From Alishewanella metallidurans (GTDB lineage Bacteria > Pseudomonadota > Gammaproteobacteria > Enterobacterales > Alteromonadaceae), in the NCBI RefSeq assembly GCF_036983985.1, contig NZ_JALAHQ010000001.1:992001-1056000 (forward strand): a stretch of DNA of 64,000 nucleotides, given 5' to 3'. Below the pieces are notes generated by a model that searched no databases, was not told where the DNA came from, and saw only the letters and a program-made list of their open reading frames with translations. Below are positions 7,824-15,903 of this stretch, piece after piece. Made by a program: the position numbers and the translations under genes. Position 1 is the first letter of the stretch. Every line of letters starts with the position of its first letter.

Positions 7824-9083
7824 ATGATTAAGCTTAAAAAACTTACCTCAGCATTGGTTGTTTGTGTAGCGCTTAGCGTAACCGCAACGTCTGTTATGGC
7901 TGCTGTGCAACCTAACATGGCTAAGGTAGAAGAGCGTAAAGCGCGTAAAACCCAAATAGTGGGCGAACGTGTTGGTAAAACGCTAGTTAAAGCGTTTGAT
8001 TTGTATAACGAAGAAAAACTTGACGAAGCACTTGCCGTGTTGCTTGACGCAAAATCTAGTAATGAATTTGATACCGCTACCTTAAATCGCTTTTTGGGTA
8101 ACCTTTACGCGACTAAAGATGAAAAACAGGCAATTAAGTATTTAACAATGGCAGTTAAGCCTGACTTGTTAACTTTTGCTGACCAAGCGTCATCGATGAA
8201 ATTACTTGCTGATATGTTGCTACAAGATAAGCAGTATCAAAAGGCAGTAAAAGCATATGAAGACTGGATTATGTTCACTGGTGAGCAAAACTCAGAAGTT
8301 TATATGCGAATTGCTAATGCTTATTACCTTATGAATCAGCACGACAAGGTGTTAGCGCCAGCAGATGATGCAATTCGCTTTGCTACTAAGCAAATTGAAG
8401 GGCCTTATCAGTTGAAAATGGCGGCACTTTATGAGCTTAAGCGCTATAAAGATCTTATTGCCGTCGTTGAAACTATGGTGCAGTTATTTCCAGAAAATAA
8501 GCAGTTCTGGGTTTACTTAGGTAACTTTTATACGTTAACTGAAGAGTACGGTAAGTCTTTGTCTACTCTGCAGTTAGCTTATAGCCAAGGTTACTTAGAG
8601 AAAGACTCTGAAATACGTATGTTAGCGCAAATGTATGCTAATAATAGTATTCCTTATAAAGCTGCTAGCATAATGGAAAAGCATATCAAGAGTGGGTTAG
8701 TTAAGAAGGACAAAGCTAATTTAACTTTTGTGGCTTCAAATTATCTTGGTGCTCGTGAGTTTTTAAAAGCAGCGGAATACTATGGTGAAGTTGCGAAGTT
8801 AACGAACGAGGCTGACGCTTACCGTCGCCAAGGCTCTGCTTACTTATCTATTCAGCGTTATAATGATGCGATAGTTGCGTTTGACAAAGCCTTGTCAATG
8901 AATGTTGATAAGCAGTCTAATGTTTATATGAGCTTGGTAGATGCTTATTTCTATCAGAAGAAATATAAAGAAGCCTATGCTGCTTTAATGAATGCGAAGA
9001 AAGATCCTGCTATGGCACGTCAGGTGCGTAGTTGGGAATCGTATATCAAAGATAAAGCAAAACAAAAAGGCGTAAGCCTTTAA
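7824..9083 (+). CDS. TPR-repeat periplasmic protein of the TonB2 operon
   Basis: 419 residues with a signal peptide (about 1-26, ending ATSVMA before AV). The rest is made of helical repeats that look like tetratricopeptide repeats, for example DEALAVLLDAKSS, QKAVKAYEDWIMF and NDAIVAFDKALSM. A GGAGG site just before the tonB stop serves its ATG. TPR proteins follow tonB2 in many Vibrio and Shewanella genomes, and TPR domains mediate protein binding, so a scaffold role for the TonB2 complex is likely but inferred. It is the last gene of the operon and is followed by a strong terminator. C-terminal residues are lysine-rich (KDKAKQKG). Confidence 0.85.
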   Translation: MIKLKKLTSALVVCVALSVTATSVMAAVQPNMAKVEERKARKTQIVGERVGKTLVKAFDLYNEEKLDEALAVLLDAKSSNEFDTATLNRFLGNLYATKDEKQAIKYLTMAVKPDLLTFADQASSMKLLADMLLQDKQYQKAVKAYEDWIMFTGEQNSEVYMRIANAYYLMNQHDKVLAPADDAIRFATKQIEGPYQLKMAALYELKRYKDLIAVVETMVQLFPENKQFWVYLGNFYTLTEEYGKSLSTLQLAYSQGYLEKDSEIRMLAQMYANNSIPYKAASIMEKHIKSGLVKKDKANLTFVASNYLGAREFLKAAEYYGEVAKLTNEADAYRRQGSAYLSIQRYNDAIVAFDKALSMNVDKQSNVYMSLVDAYFYQKKYKEAYAALMNAKKDPAMARQVRSWESYIKDKAKQKGVSL

Positions 9084-9084
9084 T

Positions 9085-9114
9085 AAAAAACCCCACGATT
9101 GTGGGGTTTTTTTT
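9085..9114 (+). terminator. Rho-independent terminator of the TonB2 operon
   Basis: CCCCAC (9091-9096) pairs with GTGGGG (9101-9106) around a GATT loop, followed by eight T residues. Six A residues precede the stem, so it may also act on the minus strand for the convergent prsR-like gene. Confidence 0.9.
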
Positions 9115-9146
9115 AGCTTGATTTTTAGCTAAGGCTTAAGTTAAAC

Positions 9147-10502
9147 CTAGCCTTCTGTTTCAGTATTACGCAAGTCGTGCAACCGATATTTATCAATTAG
9201 AGCATAGAGCGTAGGCCGTGTAATGCCTAATGAGTCTGCCGTTTTTGATAGGTTGCCAGACGCCAGTGTATAGGCTTGACGTATCGCTTTAGTTTCTGCC
9301 AACTCACGAACTTTGCGCAAGGTATCAATTTTAATATCACGCATCGATAAACCAAGATCTTCTGGCGTAATGTATTTGCTATCAGCCAAAATGACCGCCG
9401 ATTTTAACTTGTTCTGTAATTCACGAATATTGCCTGGCCAGGCGTGCTGTAACATGGCTTGCATAGCCGATTCGGTAAAACCTTGTACGTGGGTATTAAA
9501 CTCTTGGTTAAACTTACCTAACAGCGCCTTAGCGATAATGATAATGTCATTACCTCGTTGGCGTAGTGGCGGAATTAGCAGAGTAATTTCACTTACTCGG
9601 TAATATAAATCTTCACGAAAGGTTTGTGCAGCAACCATTTCAGCTAAGTTGCGATGGGTAGCACAAATAACCCTAACATCGACTTCTAATTCCTGACGCC
9701 CACCGACGCGTTCAATAACGCGCTCTTGCAAAAAGCGTAGCATTTTAGCTTGTAGACTTAATGGCATATCACCAATTTCATCAAGTAGTAAGGTACCACC
9801 ATTTGCACATTCTATTTTACCAAGCGTGGTTTTATTGGCTCCAGTAAAAGCGCCTTTTTCGTAGCCAAATAACTCACTTTCTAGCAAATTTTCTGGAATT
9901 GACGCACAGTTAATCGCAACAAAGGGTTTACCTGCCCTTGGGCTTTGCCGATGAATTGAGCGAGCAAACACTTCTTTACCGGTTCCGCTTTCGCCCAGTA
10001 GTAGCGTAGTAATTTCGGTTGGGGCAATTTTTTCTACAGTACGGCACGCTTTTAAAATGCTGTCACTATTACCAATGATGTCGTTATTGCTTGGTGCGGC
10101 ACTTTTTAATGCGCGATTTTCGGTTTCTAACTCGCTTATTTTAAACGCTCTGGCCAAGATGATATTTAGCACGTCGGCATCTAAAGGTTTTTGATAGTAG
10201 TCGTAAGCGCCCAAAGCGATGGCTTTAAGTGCATGCTCATTATCGGCGTTGCCGGTAATAACAATAATTTTGCAGCTAGGTTGAATGGTTAAAATATCGT
10301 TTAAACAAGCTAAACCTTCGCTTGCGTTAGCAGGGTCTGGTGGAAGACCGAGATCAAGAGTAACGACATTGGGTTCATAACGGCGTAATTGGGTTAAAGC
10401 TGATGCTCTGTCGTGGGCAAATACTAGCTCGTAATCTGATAGGCTCCATTTTAATTGTTTTTGGATGCCAATATCATCTTCTATGACTAATATAGTCTTC
10501 AT
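9147..10502 (-). CDS. prsR: PrsR-type sigma54-dependent response regulator
   Basis: 451 residues in NtrC-like order. The receiver domain (about 1-120) has acidic residues near IEDD and the phospho-acceptor Asp50 in VVTLDLGLPPDP. The AAA+ domain (about 140-380) has GESGTGKE (Walker A), the sigma54-contact motif GAFTGA, and GGTLLLDEIGDMP (Walker B). A Fis-type helix-turn-helix ends the protein (NLSKTADSLGITRPTLYALI). The receiver sequence closely resembles PrsR, the regulator tied to PEP-CTERM/exosortase and exopolysaccharide systems. The partner kinase PrsK and any PEP-CTERM protein are absent here, so it is an orphan in this window. A good AAGGATC ribosome site supports the ATG. Targets should have -24/-12 promoters. 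Confidence 0.88.
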   Translation of the reverse strand: MKTILVIEDDIGIQKQLKWSLSDYELVFAHDRASALTQLRRYEPNVVTLDLGLPPDPANASEGLACLNDILTIQPSCKIIVITGNADNEHALKAIALGAYDYYQKPLDADVLNIILARAFKISELETENRALKSAAPSNNDIIGNSDSILKACRTVEKIAPTEITTLLLGESGTGKEVFARSIHRQSPRAGKPFVAINCASIPENLLESELFGYEKGAFTGANKTTLGKIECANGGTLLLDEIGDMPLSLQAKMLRFLQERVIERVGGRQELEVDVRVICATHRNLAEMVAAQTFREDLYYRVSEITLLIPPLRQRGNDIIIIAKALLGKFNQEFNTHVQGFTESAMQAMLQHAWPGNIRELQNKLKSAVILADSKYITPEDLGLSMRDIKIDTLRKVRELAETKAIRQAYTLASGNLSKTADSLGITRPTLYALIDKYRLHDLRNTETEG

Positions 10503-10814
10503 TTAACGATCCTTGTTATTTTATCTTTAGTAAGCCAATTAAATAGCCTTCGAAAGAGAACGTCTTTCCTATACTAACTTGGTAAACCAGAGCTTATATA
10601 TTACATCATTTTAAAAGCCTAGCCCATTGCAGCTTAATTTACTTGAGATTGAAACAGAATTAGCTACAAATTTGATTTGTAATAGTAACTGAAATTAATA
10701 GAAATAACTGCAGCGCTACCGAGTTTAGTGTTTAAGAATAGTGATATTGTATATCGAAAAATAGTGAGAGGTTTTATGTTAAAACAATGTTTATATAGTG
10801 TTTTTATTTGAAGC
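10503..10814 (-). promoter_or_regulatory. Gene-free region upstream of prsR
   Basis: The 354 bases between prsR and leucine dehydrogenase hold no credible gene. The part next to prsR contains two short inverted repeats: GAAAGA/TCTTTC around 10551-10567, and TACAAAT (10665-10671) with ATTTGTA (10675-10681). Either could be an operator; no protein can be assigned. I did not find a clear -24/-12 or sigma70 promoter by eye. The far end holds the leucine dehydrogenase terminator. Confidence 0.3.
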
Positions 10815-10838
10815 AAAAAGCCGCTGATAATGGCGGCT
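10815..10838 (-). terminator. Terminator after leucine dehydrogenase
   Basis: On the minus strand AGCCGC (10838-10833) pairs with GCGGCT (10824-10819) and is followed by a run of T (10819-10815). It lies about 20 bases beyond the dehydrogenase stop and separates it from prsR. Confidence 0.85.
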
Positions 10839-10856
10839 TGTTTGAGCAGTAACTGA

Positions 10857-11900
10857 TTATACTTTGCCGCGTTTGATAATTTCTTGTGCCATTAAATCTG
10901 CAACCTGACTGGTTGGTTTGTTTTCTGCATCTGCGCGTTGAAATAGATTTAATAAAGTATCATAAATAGCCATAACTTTTTGCGTTGATTCTTCTGCAGA
11001 GTAACCTTCTGGGCGCATTTCAGATGCCACGTTGATAATACCTCCAGCGTTAATAACGTAATCTGGTGTGTACAAAATGCCTTTTTGACGCAGTACTTCG
11101 CCATGTCTGGCTTCTTTTAACTGGTTGTTGGCACAACCGGCGACAACACGAACTTTTAACTGTGGAATAGTATCGTCGTTTAATGTTGCACCTAGTGCAC
11201 AAGGAGCATAGATATCGGCATCTACAGCGTAGATAGCATCTAAATCAACAGCCGTGGCGCCAAACTGGGTTACCGCGCGTTGTACCGCATCTTGGTTAAT
11301 ATCAGTAACGATTAACTTAGCACCTTCTTTATGTAGGTGTTCACATAAGTAAAAACCTACGCTGCCTAAGCCTTGTACTGCAACGGTTTTACCGTTTAAG
11401 TTATCTGAACCAAACTGGTGTTTAGCAGCAGCTTTAATACCACGGTAAGTGCCAAGTGCCGTAAAAGGTGCAGGGTTGCCGCTTTGACCTTCTAAACCGG
11501 CAACATAAGGTGTTTCTTTATTAACAATCATAATGTCGCTAGTCGTAATGTTAACGTCTTCAGCGCTGTAATAGGTGCCAGATAAACGATGCACCATGCG
11601 ACCAAACGCACGGAATAGGGCTTCAGATTTAATTTTCTTAGCATCACCTAAAATTACCGCTTTGCCGCCGCCTAAAGGCAAACCAGCCATTGCATTTTTA
11701 TAGGTCATACCGCGTGATAAGCGCAGAACGTCGTTTAATGCTGCTTCGTCTGATACGTAATCCCATAAACGGCAGCCACCAACCGCTGGACCAAGTGCTG
11801 TGCTATGAACCGCAATTATCGCTTTTAAGCCGGTTTCAGCGTCAGAGCAAAATACAACTTGTTCATGATTATCAAATTCAGAATGGTTAAATAATGCCAC
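10857..11900 (-). CDS. Leucine dehydrogenase (Leu/Val/Phe dehydrogenase family)
   Basis: 347 residues of the Glu/Leu/Phe/Val dehydrogenase family. The motif GLPLGGGKAVI contains the catalytic lysine. The NAD-binding fold has TVAVQGLGSVGFYLCEHLHKEGA. The segment YTPDYVINAGGIINVASE is typical of branched-chain amino-acid dehydrogenases. The enzyme reversibly deaminates leucine, valine or isoleucine to the keto acid with NAD, feeding branched-chain degradation. The start is a GTG at 11900-11898 with a GGAG site 9 bases upstream. No other branched-chain catabolic gene is adjacent. The exact substrate preference cannot be read from the sequence. Confidence 0.9.
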   Translation of the reverse strand: MALFNHSEFDNHEQVVFCSDAETGLKAIIAVHSTALGPAVGGCRLWDYVSDEAALNDVLRLSRGMTYKNAMAGLPLGGGKAVILGDAKKIKSEALFRAFGRMVHRLSGTYYSAEDVNITTSDIMIVNKETPYVAGLEGQSGNPAPFTALGTYRGIKAAAKHQFGSDNLNGKTVAVQGLGSVGFYLCEHLHKEGAKLIVTDINQDAVQRAVTQFGATAVDLDAIYAVDADIYAPCALGATLNDDTIPQLKVRVVAGCANNQLKEARHGEVLRQKGILYTPDYVINAGGIINVASEMRPEGYSAEESTQKVMAIYDTLLNLFQRADAENKPTSQVADLMAQEIIKRGKV

Positions 11901-11991
11901 GAATAATTTCTCCGTTTAATTAGCTGCCACAAGAATGAGGGCAGGTTAGTCACCTAATAATTACCACATAATCAGCGGTAGTTTTGTGTCG

Positions 11992-12008
11992 CGAAATGTA
12001 GCATTTCG
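11992..12008. promoter_or_regulatory. Inverted repeat, candidate operator
   Basis: CGAAATG (11992-11998) and CATTTCG (12002-12008) form a perfect 7-bp inverted repeat around TAG. It lies about 92 bases upstream of the leucine dehydrogenase GTG and 135 bases upstream of the DUF4826-like gene, in the divergent control region. The binding protein is unknown. Confidence 0.4.
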
Positions 12009-12014
12009 ACATCA

Positions 12015-12043
12015 TTTAAACCAGAAATAGATAGAAATATAAT
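12015..12043 (+). promoter_or_regulatory. Possible promoter of the DUF4826-like gene
   Basis: A perfect TATAAT at 12038-12043 is preceded, 17 bases upstream, by TTTAAA (4 of 6 matches to the -35 consensus). It is correctly oriented for the gene at 12143. The weak -35 keeps confidence low. Confidence 0.4.
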
Positions 12044-12142
12044 CTGGTCATTCCAGTGGATTGTCGACAATTTGTCGCAACACTTGATTGTCAGCTCTGA
12101 GTCCAATAAAGTAGCTAAAAACTTTAAATAGGAAGAAAGTAA

Positions 12143-12580
12143 ATGAGTGAGCAGCTAACACCTGAACAAATTGAACAGGCCGAACAAGAAAGAGCGCAAT
12201 GGGTTAGAGCTCAGTTTCAAAAAGCCAATGAGTACTTGGCAAGTAAAGGTATTATACCCGATAACGTTGCGGTGACGGAAAGCCGCTATTTACCGCCTTA
12301 TTTTTCTGTTTGGAAATTAAACACCAAAGATAAACAGTCATATTGGGTAGTCAGTGGCGATTTACCGACCGATCATATGGCTTATGCTGCGGCGGTTAGT
12401 CCTCGTGAAGCGGTGCGTGCGTTTTCATTACGTTGGCAATTAAAGGCACAACAAATCATCGATGCTGGTATTCATGATAAAACGCAACAGGATTTTGCTA
12501 ATCTGCTGATTAATCGTGCGCACAGTTTGTATGATATGTTTAATCAAGATAATTTATGGCAAGAAGAATTAGCCAGTTAA
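12143..12580 (+). CDS. DUF4826-like cytosolic protein
   Basis: 145 residues, acidic, with no signal peptide or membrane segment. The N-terminal half starts with a glutamate/glutamine-rich helix (MSEQLTPEQIEQAEQERAQW) and continues with QFQKANEYLASKGI. The core has SRYLPPYFSVWKLN, QSYWVVSGDLPTDHMAY and REAVRAFSLRWQLKAQQI. These resemble the DUF4826 family as I remember it. The function is unknown. An AGGAAGAAAG ribosome site lies just upstream of the ATG. It is divergent from leucine dehydrogenase and convergent with roxA, and is followed by a terminator, so it is probably a single-gene unit. Confidence 0.75.
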   Translation: MSEQLTPEQIEQAEQERAQWVRAQFQKANEYLASKGIIPDNVAVTESRYLPPYFSVWKLNTKDKQSYWVVSGDLPTDHMAYAAAVSPREAVRAFSLRWQLKAQQIIDAGIHDKTQQDFANLLINRAHSLYDMFNQDNLWQEELAS

Positions 12581-12607
12581 GTGTAATTATTAATTTACGG
12601 AAAATAA

Positions 12608-12634
12608 AAAACCGCCTTAAAGGCGGTTTTTTAT
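12608..12634 (+). terminator. Bidirectional terminator between the DUF4826-like gene and roxA
   Basis: AACCGCC (12610-12616) pairs with GGCGGTT (12622-12628) around a TTAAA loop, with a T-run after and an A-run before. It can serve both convergent genes. Confidence 0.85.
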
Positions 12635-12665
12635 GCTCAAAATGCAGCTCGCTAATTAGCTACGC

Positions 12666-13820
12666 TTATTCGCTAAAATACCAGTAACCTTGATTAATCA
12701 AACTGGTAATTAGCATTACGCGTTCATTAGACTGATTAAAATGTAGGTTCTGCGCTGATGCCAGCTCGGTATGATCGCAGAGCAACTGTGCAGTGCTTAG
12801 CTCGTTGCTCGGTAGAGTAATTTGCTCACCATTAATAAACAGTAGAATATCGCTGCTGTTATTGGCTTGATAATAGCAACAACGTAAACCGCCAGTGCGG
12901 CTTAGCACAGAACCTTCCTCTATATATTCACTAATTTCGTCCGCAGAATAATGCGGATCTGGTTCATTTAAATCCAGTTCGTGTTTAGCTCGGGTAATTA
13001 GATTACCAAACCAACTTGGCAACATAGCTTTGTCATTGACCAGCTGTTGCAGTAGTTGTTGTACTTGATTGAGATCAGCATCAGATATTGCACCAACAGA
13101 CGTCGCTTGCGCGCGGTTGGTATCACTAAACCGACTACCTGTTACATCATGGTCAATTAAATGATCAACCAACCCGGTGAGCAAGTCTTTTTGTGCCGGT
13201 GCGCGAAAGCCAACCGAGTAGTTGAGGCTGTTTTCTATACTAATACCGTCATGTGGACAGCCAGGTGGGATATATAAAATATCGCCAGGTTCAGTAATAA
13301 CATCGATACAGGCGATAAAAGGGCTGACTTGCAGCAGACGAGGGTGCGGACAAAGCTGCTGTAAATTTTTATCTGGCATGCCAACGCGCCAGTGACGTTT
13401 ACCTTCGCCCTGAATAATAAATACGTCATATTGATCTAAATGTGGGCCGACACCGCCGCCTGGCGCTGAGAAGCTGATCATCAAATCATCAATACGCCAG
13501 TTGGGTATGAAACGAAACGGATCTAATAATTTAGCAGCTTCTGGATGCCAATGATCAACGGCTTGCACTAATAAAGTCCAGTGTTTGTCGCCAAAAGTAG
13601 AAAAGTCTTCAAACGGGCCAGTGTGCATATCCCATTGTTTATCAACGCAACTAACAATACGTGATTCAATTTCTTCTTCCATCGCCAAACCGGCTAACTC
13701 ATCGGCTGTTAATGGATCAACAAACTGTTTAAAGCCACCTTTTATTAACAGTGGCTTTTTTTGCCAATATTCATTAAGAAAATCGGCAATGCTTAGTTCA
13801 CCTAACTGTAATTGATACAT
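12666..13820 (-). CDS. roxA: Ribosomal protein uL16 3-hydroxylase (JmjC-like cupin)
   Basis: 384 residues of the Cupin_4/YcfD family. These Fe(II)/2-oxoglutarate oxygenases hydroxylate an arginine of ribosomal protein L16. The iron-binding facial triad is visible: His127 and Asp129 in GPHLDQYD, and His190 in PPGCPHDG. The length and residue spacing agree with E. coli YcfD/RoxA. The C-terminal winged-helix-like part (about 300-384) completes the usual architecture. It is the last gene of the nudJ-mnmA-hflD-purB-roxA run, 52 bases after purB, with a strong hairpin in the gap. An AGGAAAG ribosome site precedes the ATG. Confidence 0.93.
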   Translation of the reverse strand: MYQLQLGELSIADFLNEYWQKKPLLIKGGFKQFVDPLTADELAGLAMEEEIESRIVSCVDKQWDMHTGPFEDFSTFGDKHWTLLVQAVDHWHPEAAKLLDPFRFIPNWRIDDLMISFSAPGGGVGPHLDQYDVFIIQGEGKRHWRVGMPDKNLQQLCPHPRLLQVSPFIACIDVITEPGDILYIPPGCPHDGISIENSLNYSVGFRAPAQKDLLTGLVDHLIDHDVTGSRFSDTNRAQATSVGAISDADLNQVQQLLQQLVNDKAMLPSWFGNLITRAKHELDLNEPDPHYSADEISEYIEEGSVLSRTGGLRCCYYQANNSSDILLFINGEQITLPSNELSTAQLLCDHTELASAQNLHFNQSNERVMLITSLINQGYWYFSE

Positions 13821-13834
13821 GATGCTTTCCTAAG

Positions 13835-13862
13835 AACAAGGCGCTGAATACAGCGCCTTGTT
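13835..13862 (-). other. 12-bp perfect hairpin between purB and roxA
   Basis: AACAAGGCGCTG (13835-13846) and CAGCGCCTTGTT (13851-13862) are perfect complements around a 4-base loop. On the transcribed minus strand no U-run follows; the roxA Shine-Dalgarno comes next. It could be a leaky terminator, an mRNA-processing site or a translation control element. Confidence 0.7.
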
Positions 13863-13872
13863 TAAACTCGTA

Positions 13873-15243
13873 TTATGATAATGTACTGGTAATATCTATT
13901 GCGGCGCCAATATAGTTAGCGGGTGTCAGCTGTTTAAGCTGCGTTTTAACGTCGTCTGGCAGCTCCAGTTTATCAATAAATATATGCAAATCAGCTTGCG
14001 TAATACGCTTACCACGGGTTAACTCTTTTAACTTTTCATATGGCTGTTCGATGGCATATTTACGCATTACTGTTTGCACTGGCTCCGCCAGTAATTCCCA
14101 GTTTGCATCTAGTTCAGCGCGTAGGTTAGCTTCGTTAACTTCGAGTTTGCTAATGCCTTTAAGCGTGGCTTGGTAAGCAATTAATGTGTAACCAAAGCCA
14201 ACACCTAGATTACGCAATACAGTAGAGTCAGTTAGGTCGCGCTGCCAACGTGATACTGGTAACTTAGCAGATAAATGATTAAACAGCGCGTTAGCAATAC
14301 CCAGATTGCCTTCAGAGTTTTCAAAGTCTATAGGGTTAACTTTATGCGGCATGGTAGATGAGCCAATTTCGCCAGCAATAGTGCGTTGCTTAAAGTGACC
14401 AAGGGCAATGTAGCCCCAAACATCACGATCGAAATCGAGTAAAATAGTATTAAACCGAGCAACCGCGTCAAACAACTCGGCAATATAATCATGTGGCTCA
14501 ATTTGCGTAGTAAACGCATTCCAGCTTAGGCCTAAGCTAGTAACAAATTGTTCAGAGATCTGATGCCAGTTAAGATCTGGATAGGCAGATAAGTGCGCAT
14601 TATAGTTACCGACAGCACCGTTGAATTTACCTAAAATTTCAACGTTAGCTATTTGTTCGCGTTGGCGTTTTAAGCGCATATACACGTTAGCCATCTCTTT
14701 ACCTAACGTAGTAGGTGAAGCAGGTTGGCCATGTGTTCTAGCCATCATAGGCACAGTTTTATGCTGGTTTGCTAATTGCTTAATGGCATCCAGTAGCGCA
14801 TCGCATTGTGGCAATAAAACCTCAGCTCTTGCTGCGTTTAGCATTAAGCCATGCGACAAGTTGTTAATGTCTTCAGAGGTACAGGCAAAGTGGATAAATT
14901 CACTTATTGCGGCAAGTTCGGCATTGCCGGTCACTTTCTCTTTTAGTAGATATTCTACCGCTTTAACATCGTGGTTTGTGGTACGTTCAATTTCTTTAAC
15001 ACGCTCAGCATCGCTTAAACTAAAATTGTCGACAATATCATTTAAAACCCGATTAGCTTCTGCCGATAGCGCTGGCACTTCTTTAATGCTAGTAACTGCT
15101 GCGAGCTGCTGTAACCAACGCACTTCTACCATCACACGGTATTTTATTAAGCCAAACTCACTGAAATAATTACGTAAATCAGTAGTTTTGCTGCCATAAC
15201 GCCCGTCAACGGGAGAAATAGCGGTAAGGGCATTCAGTTGCAT
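13873..15243 (-). CDS. purB: Adenylosuccinate lyase
   Basis: 456 residues, the usual length for the gammaproteobacterial PurB. It catalyses two steps of purine synthesis: SAICAR to AICAR plus fumarate, and adenylosuccinate to AMP plus fumarate. The family signature GSSTMPHKVNPIDFEN holds the catalytic flexible loop with its serine. The N-terminus LTAISPVDGRYGSKTTDLRNYFSE is typical, and TTNHDVKAVEYLL and ARTHGQPASPTTLGKE carry active-site residues. It follows hflD by 8 bases, the same neighbour as in E. coli, where hflD sits directly upstream of purB. Confidence 0.97.
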   Translation of the reverse strand: MQLNALTAISPVDGRYGSKTTDLRNYFSEFGLIKYRVMVEVRWLQQLAAVTSIKEVPALSAEANRVLNDIVDNFSLSDAERVKEIERTTNHDVKAVEYLLKEKVTGNAELAAISEFIHFACTSEDINNLSHGLMLNAARAEVLLPQCDALLDAIKQLANQHKTVPMMARTHGQPASPTTLGKEMANVYMRLKRQREQIANVEILGKFNGAVGNYNAHLSAYPDLNWHQISEQFVTSLGLSWNAFTTQIEPHDYIAELFDAVARFNTILLDFDRDVWGYIALGHFKQRTIAGEIGSSTMPHKVNPIDFENSEGNLGIANALFNHLSAKLPVSRWQRDLTDSTVLRNLGVGFGYTLIAYQATLKGISKLEVNEANLRAELDANWELLAEPVQTVMRKYAIEQPYEKLKELTRGKRITQADLHIFIDKLELPDDVKTQLKQLTPANYIGAAIDITSTLS

Positions 15244-15251
15244 ACAGGCTC

Positions 15252-15902
15252 CTATAAGCTTGATAAAGGCAGCTGTGCAAGCATCAATTTTGCTTGTGCC
15301 ACCAGCTTGCGACGTTTAAAAATAAAGTTAAGACGGCTGCCACCCGCTTGGCGCCATAATACGGCTGAGCGAATAGCGGTTAACAACAATGCACGTACTT
15401 TATGTTGTACCCGTGGTTGTTTCAGTAATTCTGGTTGGCCATATATTTGAATTTTTCCGCCTAAGCTACTAATACAACTAGAATAGGTATCGGCCAAGCT
15501 AGCTAAGATAGTGTCATCAGTAATACTAAAATGTTGTAATTGGCGTTCTAAATGTTGCAGCTTGTCGCCGAGCTTTTTTAAGTTAGCTGGGCTTTTATTT
15601 AAACGCCGTTCTAGAGCTAAAACACCAACAAGATAACGAGTAAGCTCGACATCTTTTTGTGGTTTATCACCTAGCTGGTCAATAATAATTTGTAAACCGG
15701 TTTGTAAGTTAGCTGCGTTATTACCATAAATTAGCAGCGGCTCATCGGCGTTAAGCACTGCAACACTGCTTAGCATCACGCTTAGTGCGGCTTTATCTTG
15801 CTCTGAACTGGGTTCGGTGCTGCGCGCAGTTTGTTGAACTAGTTTTAGCGCTTGGCAAAGGCCGGCTAGGGCAATAATTTGAGTTGATAAGGAAAATTGC
15901 AT
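15252..15902 (-). CDS. hflD: HflD-like protein (high frequency lysogenization protein homologue)
   Basis: 216 residues, almost entirely helical, as in the HflD/YcfC family. The N-terminal segment (LSTQIIALAGLCQALKLVQQTA) and the middle LTRYLVGVLALERRL match the family pattern. In E. coli HflD is a peripheral inner-membrane protein that influences lambda lysogenisation by interacting with CII; its normal cellular role is unclear. The position between mnmA (1-base gap) and purB (8-base gap) is the conserved one and supports the name. Confidence 0.92.
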   Translation of the reverse strand: MQFSLSTQIIALAGLCQALKLVQQTARSTEPSSEQDKAALSVMLSSVAVLNADEPLLIYGNNAANLQTGLQIIIDQLGDKPQKDVELTRYLVGVLALERRLNKSPANLKKLGDKLQHLERQLQHFSITDDTILASLADTYSSCISSLGGKIQIYGQPELLKQPRVQHKVRALLLTAIRSAVLWRQAGGSRLNFIFKRRKLVAQAKLMLAQLPLSSL

Positions 15903-15903
15903 A

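Noticed and set aside
14621..15169. A 182-codon frame on the plus strand inside purB
   Set aside because: It is antisense to a highly conserved gene with no ribosome site; purB fully explains the sequence.
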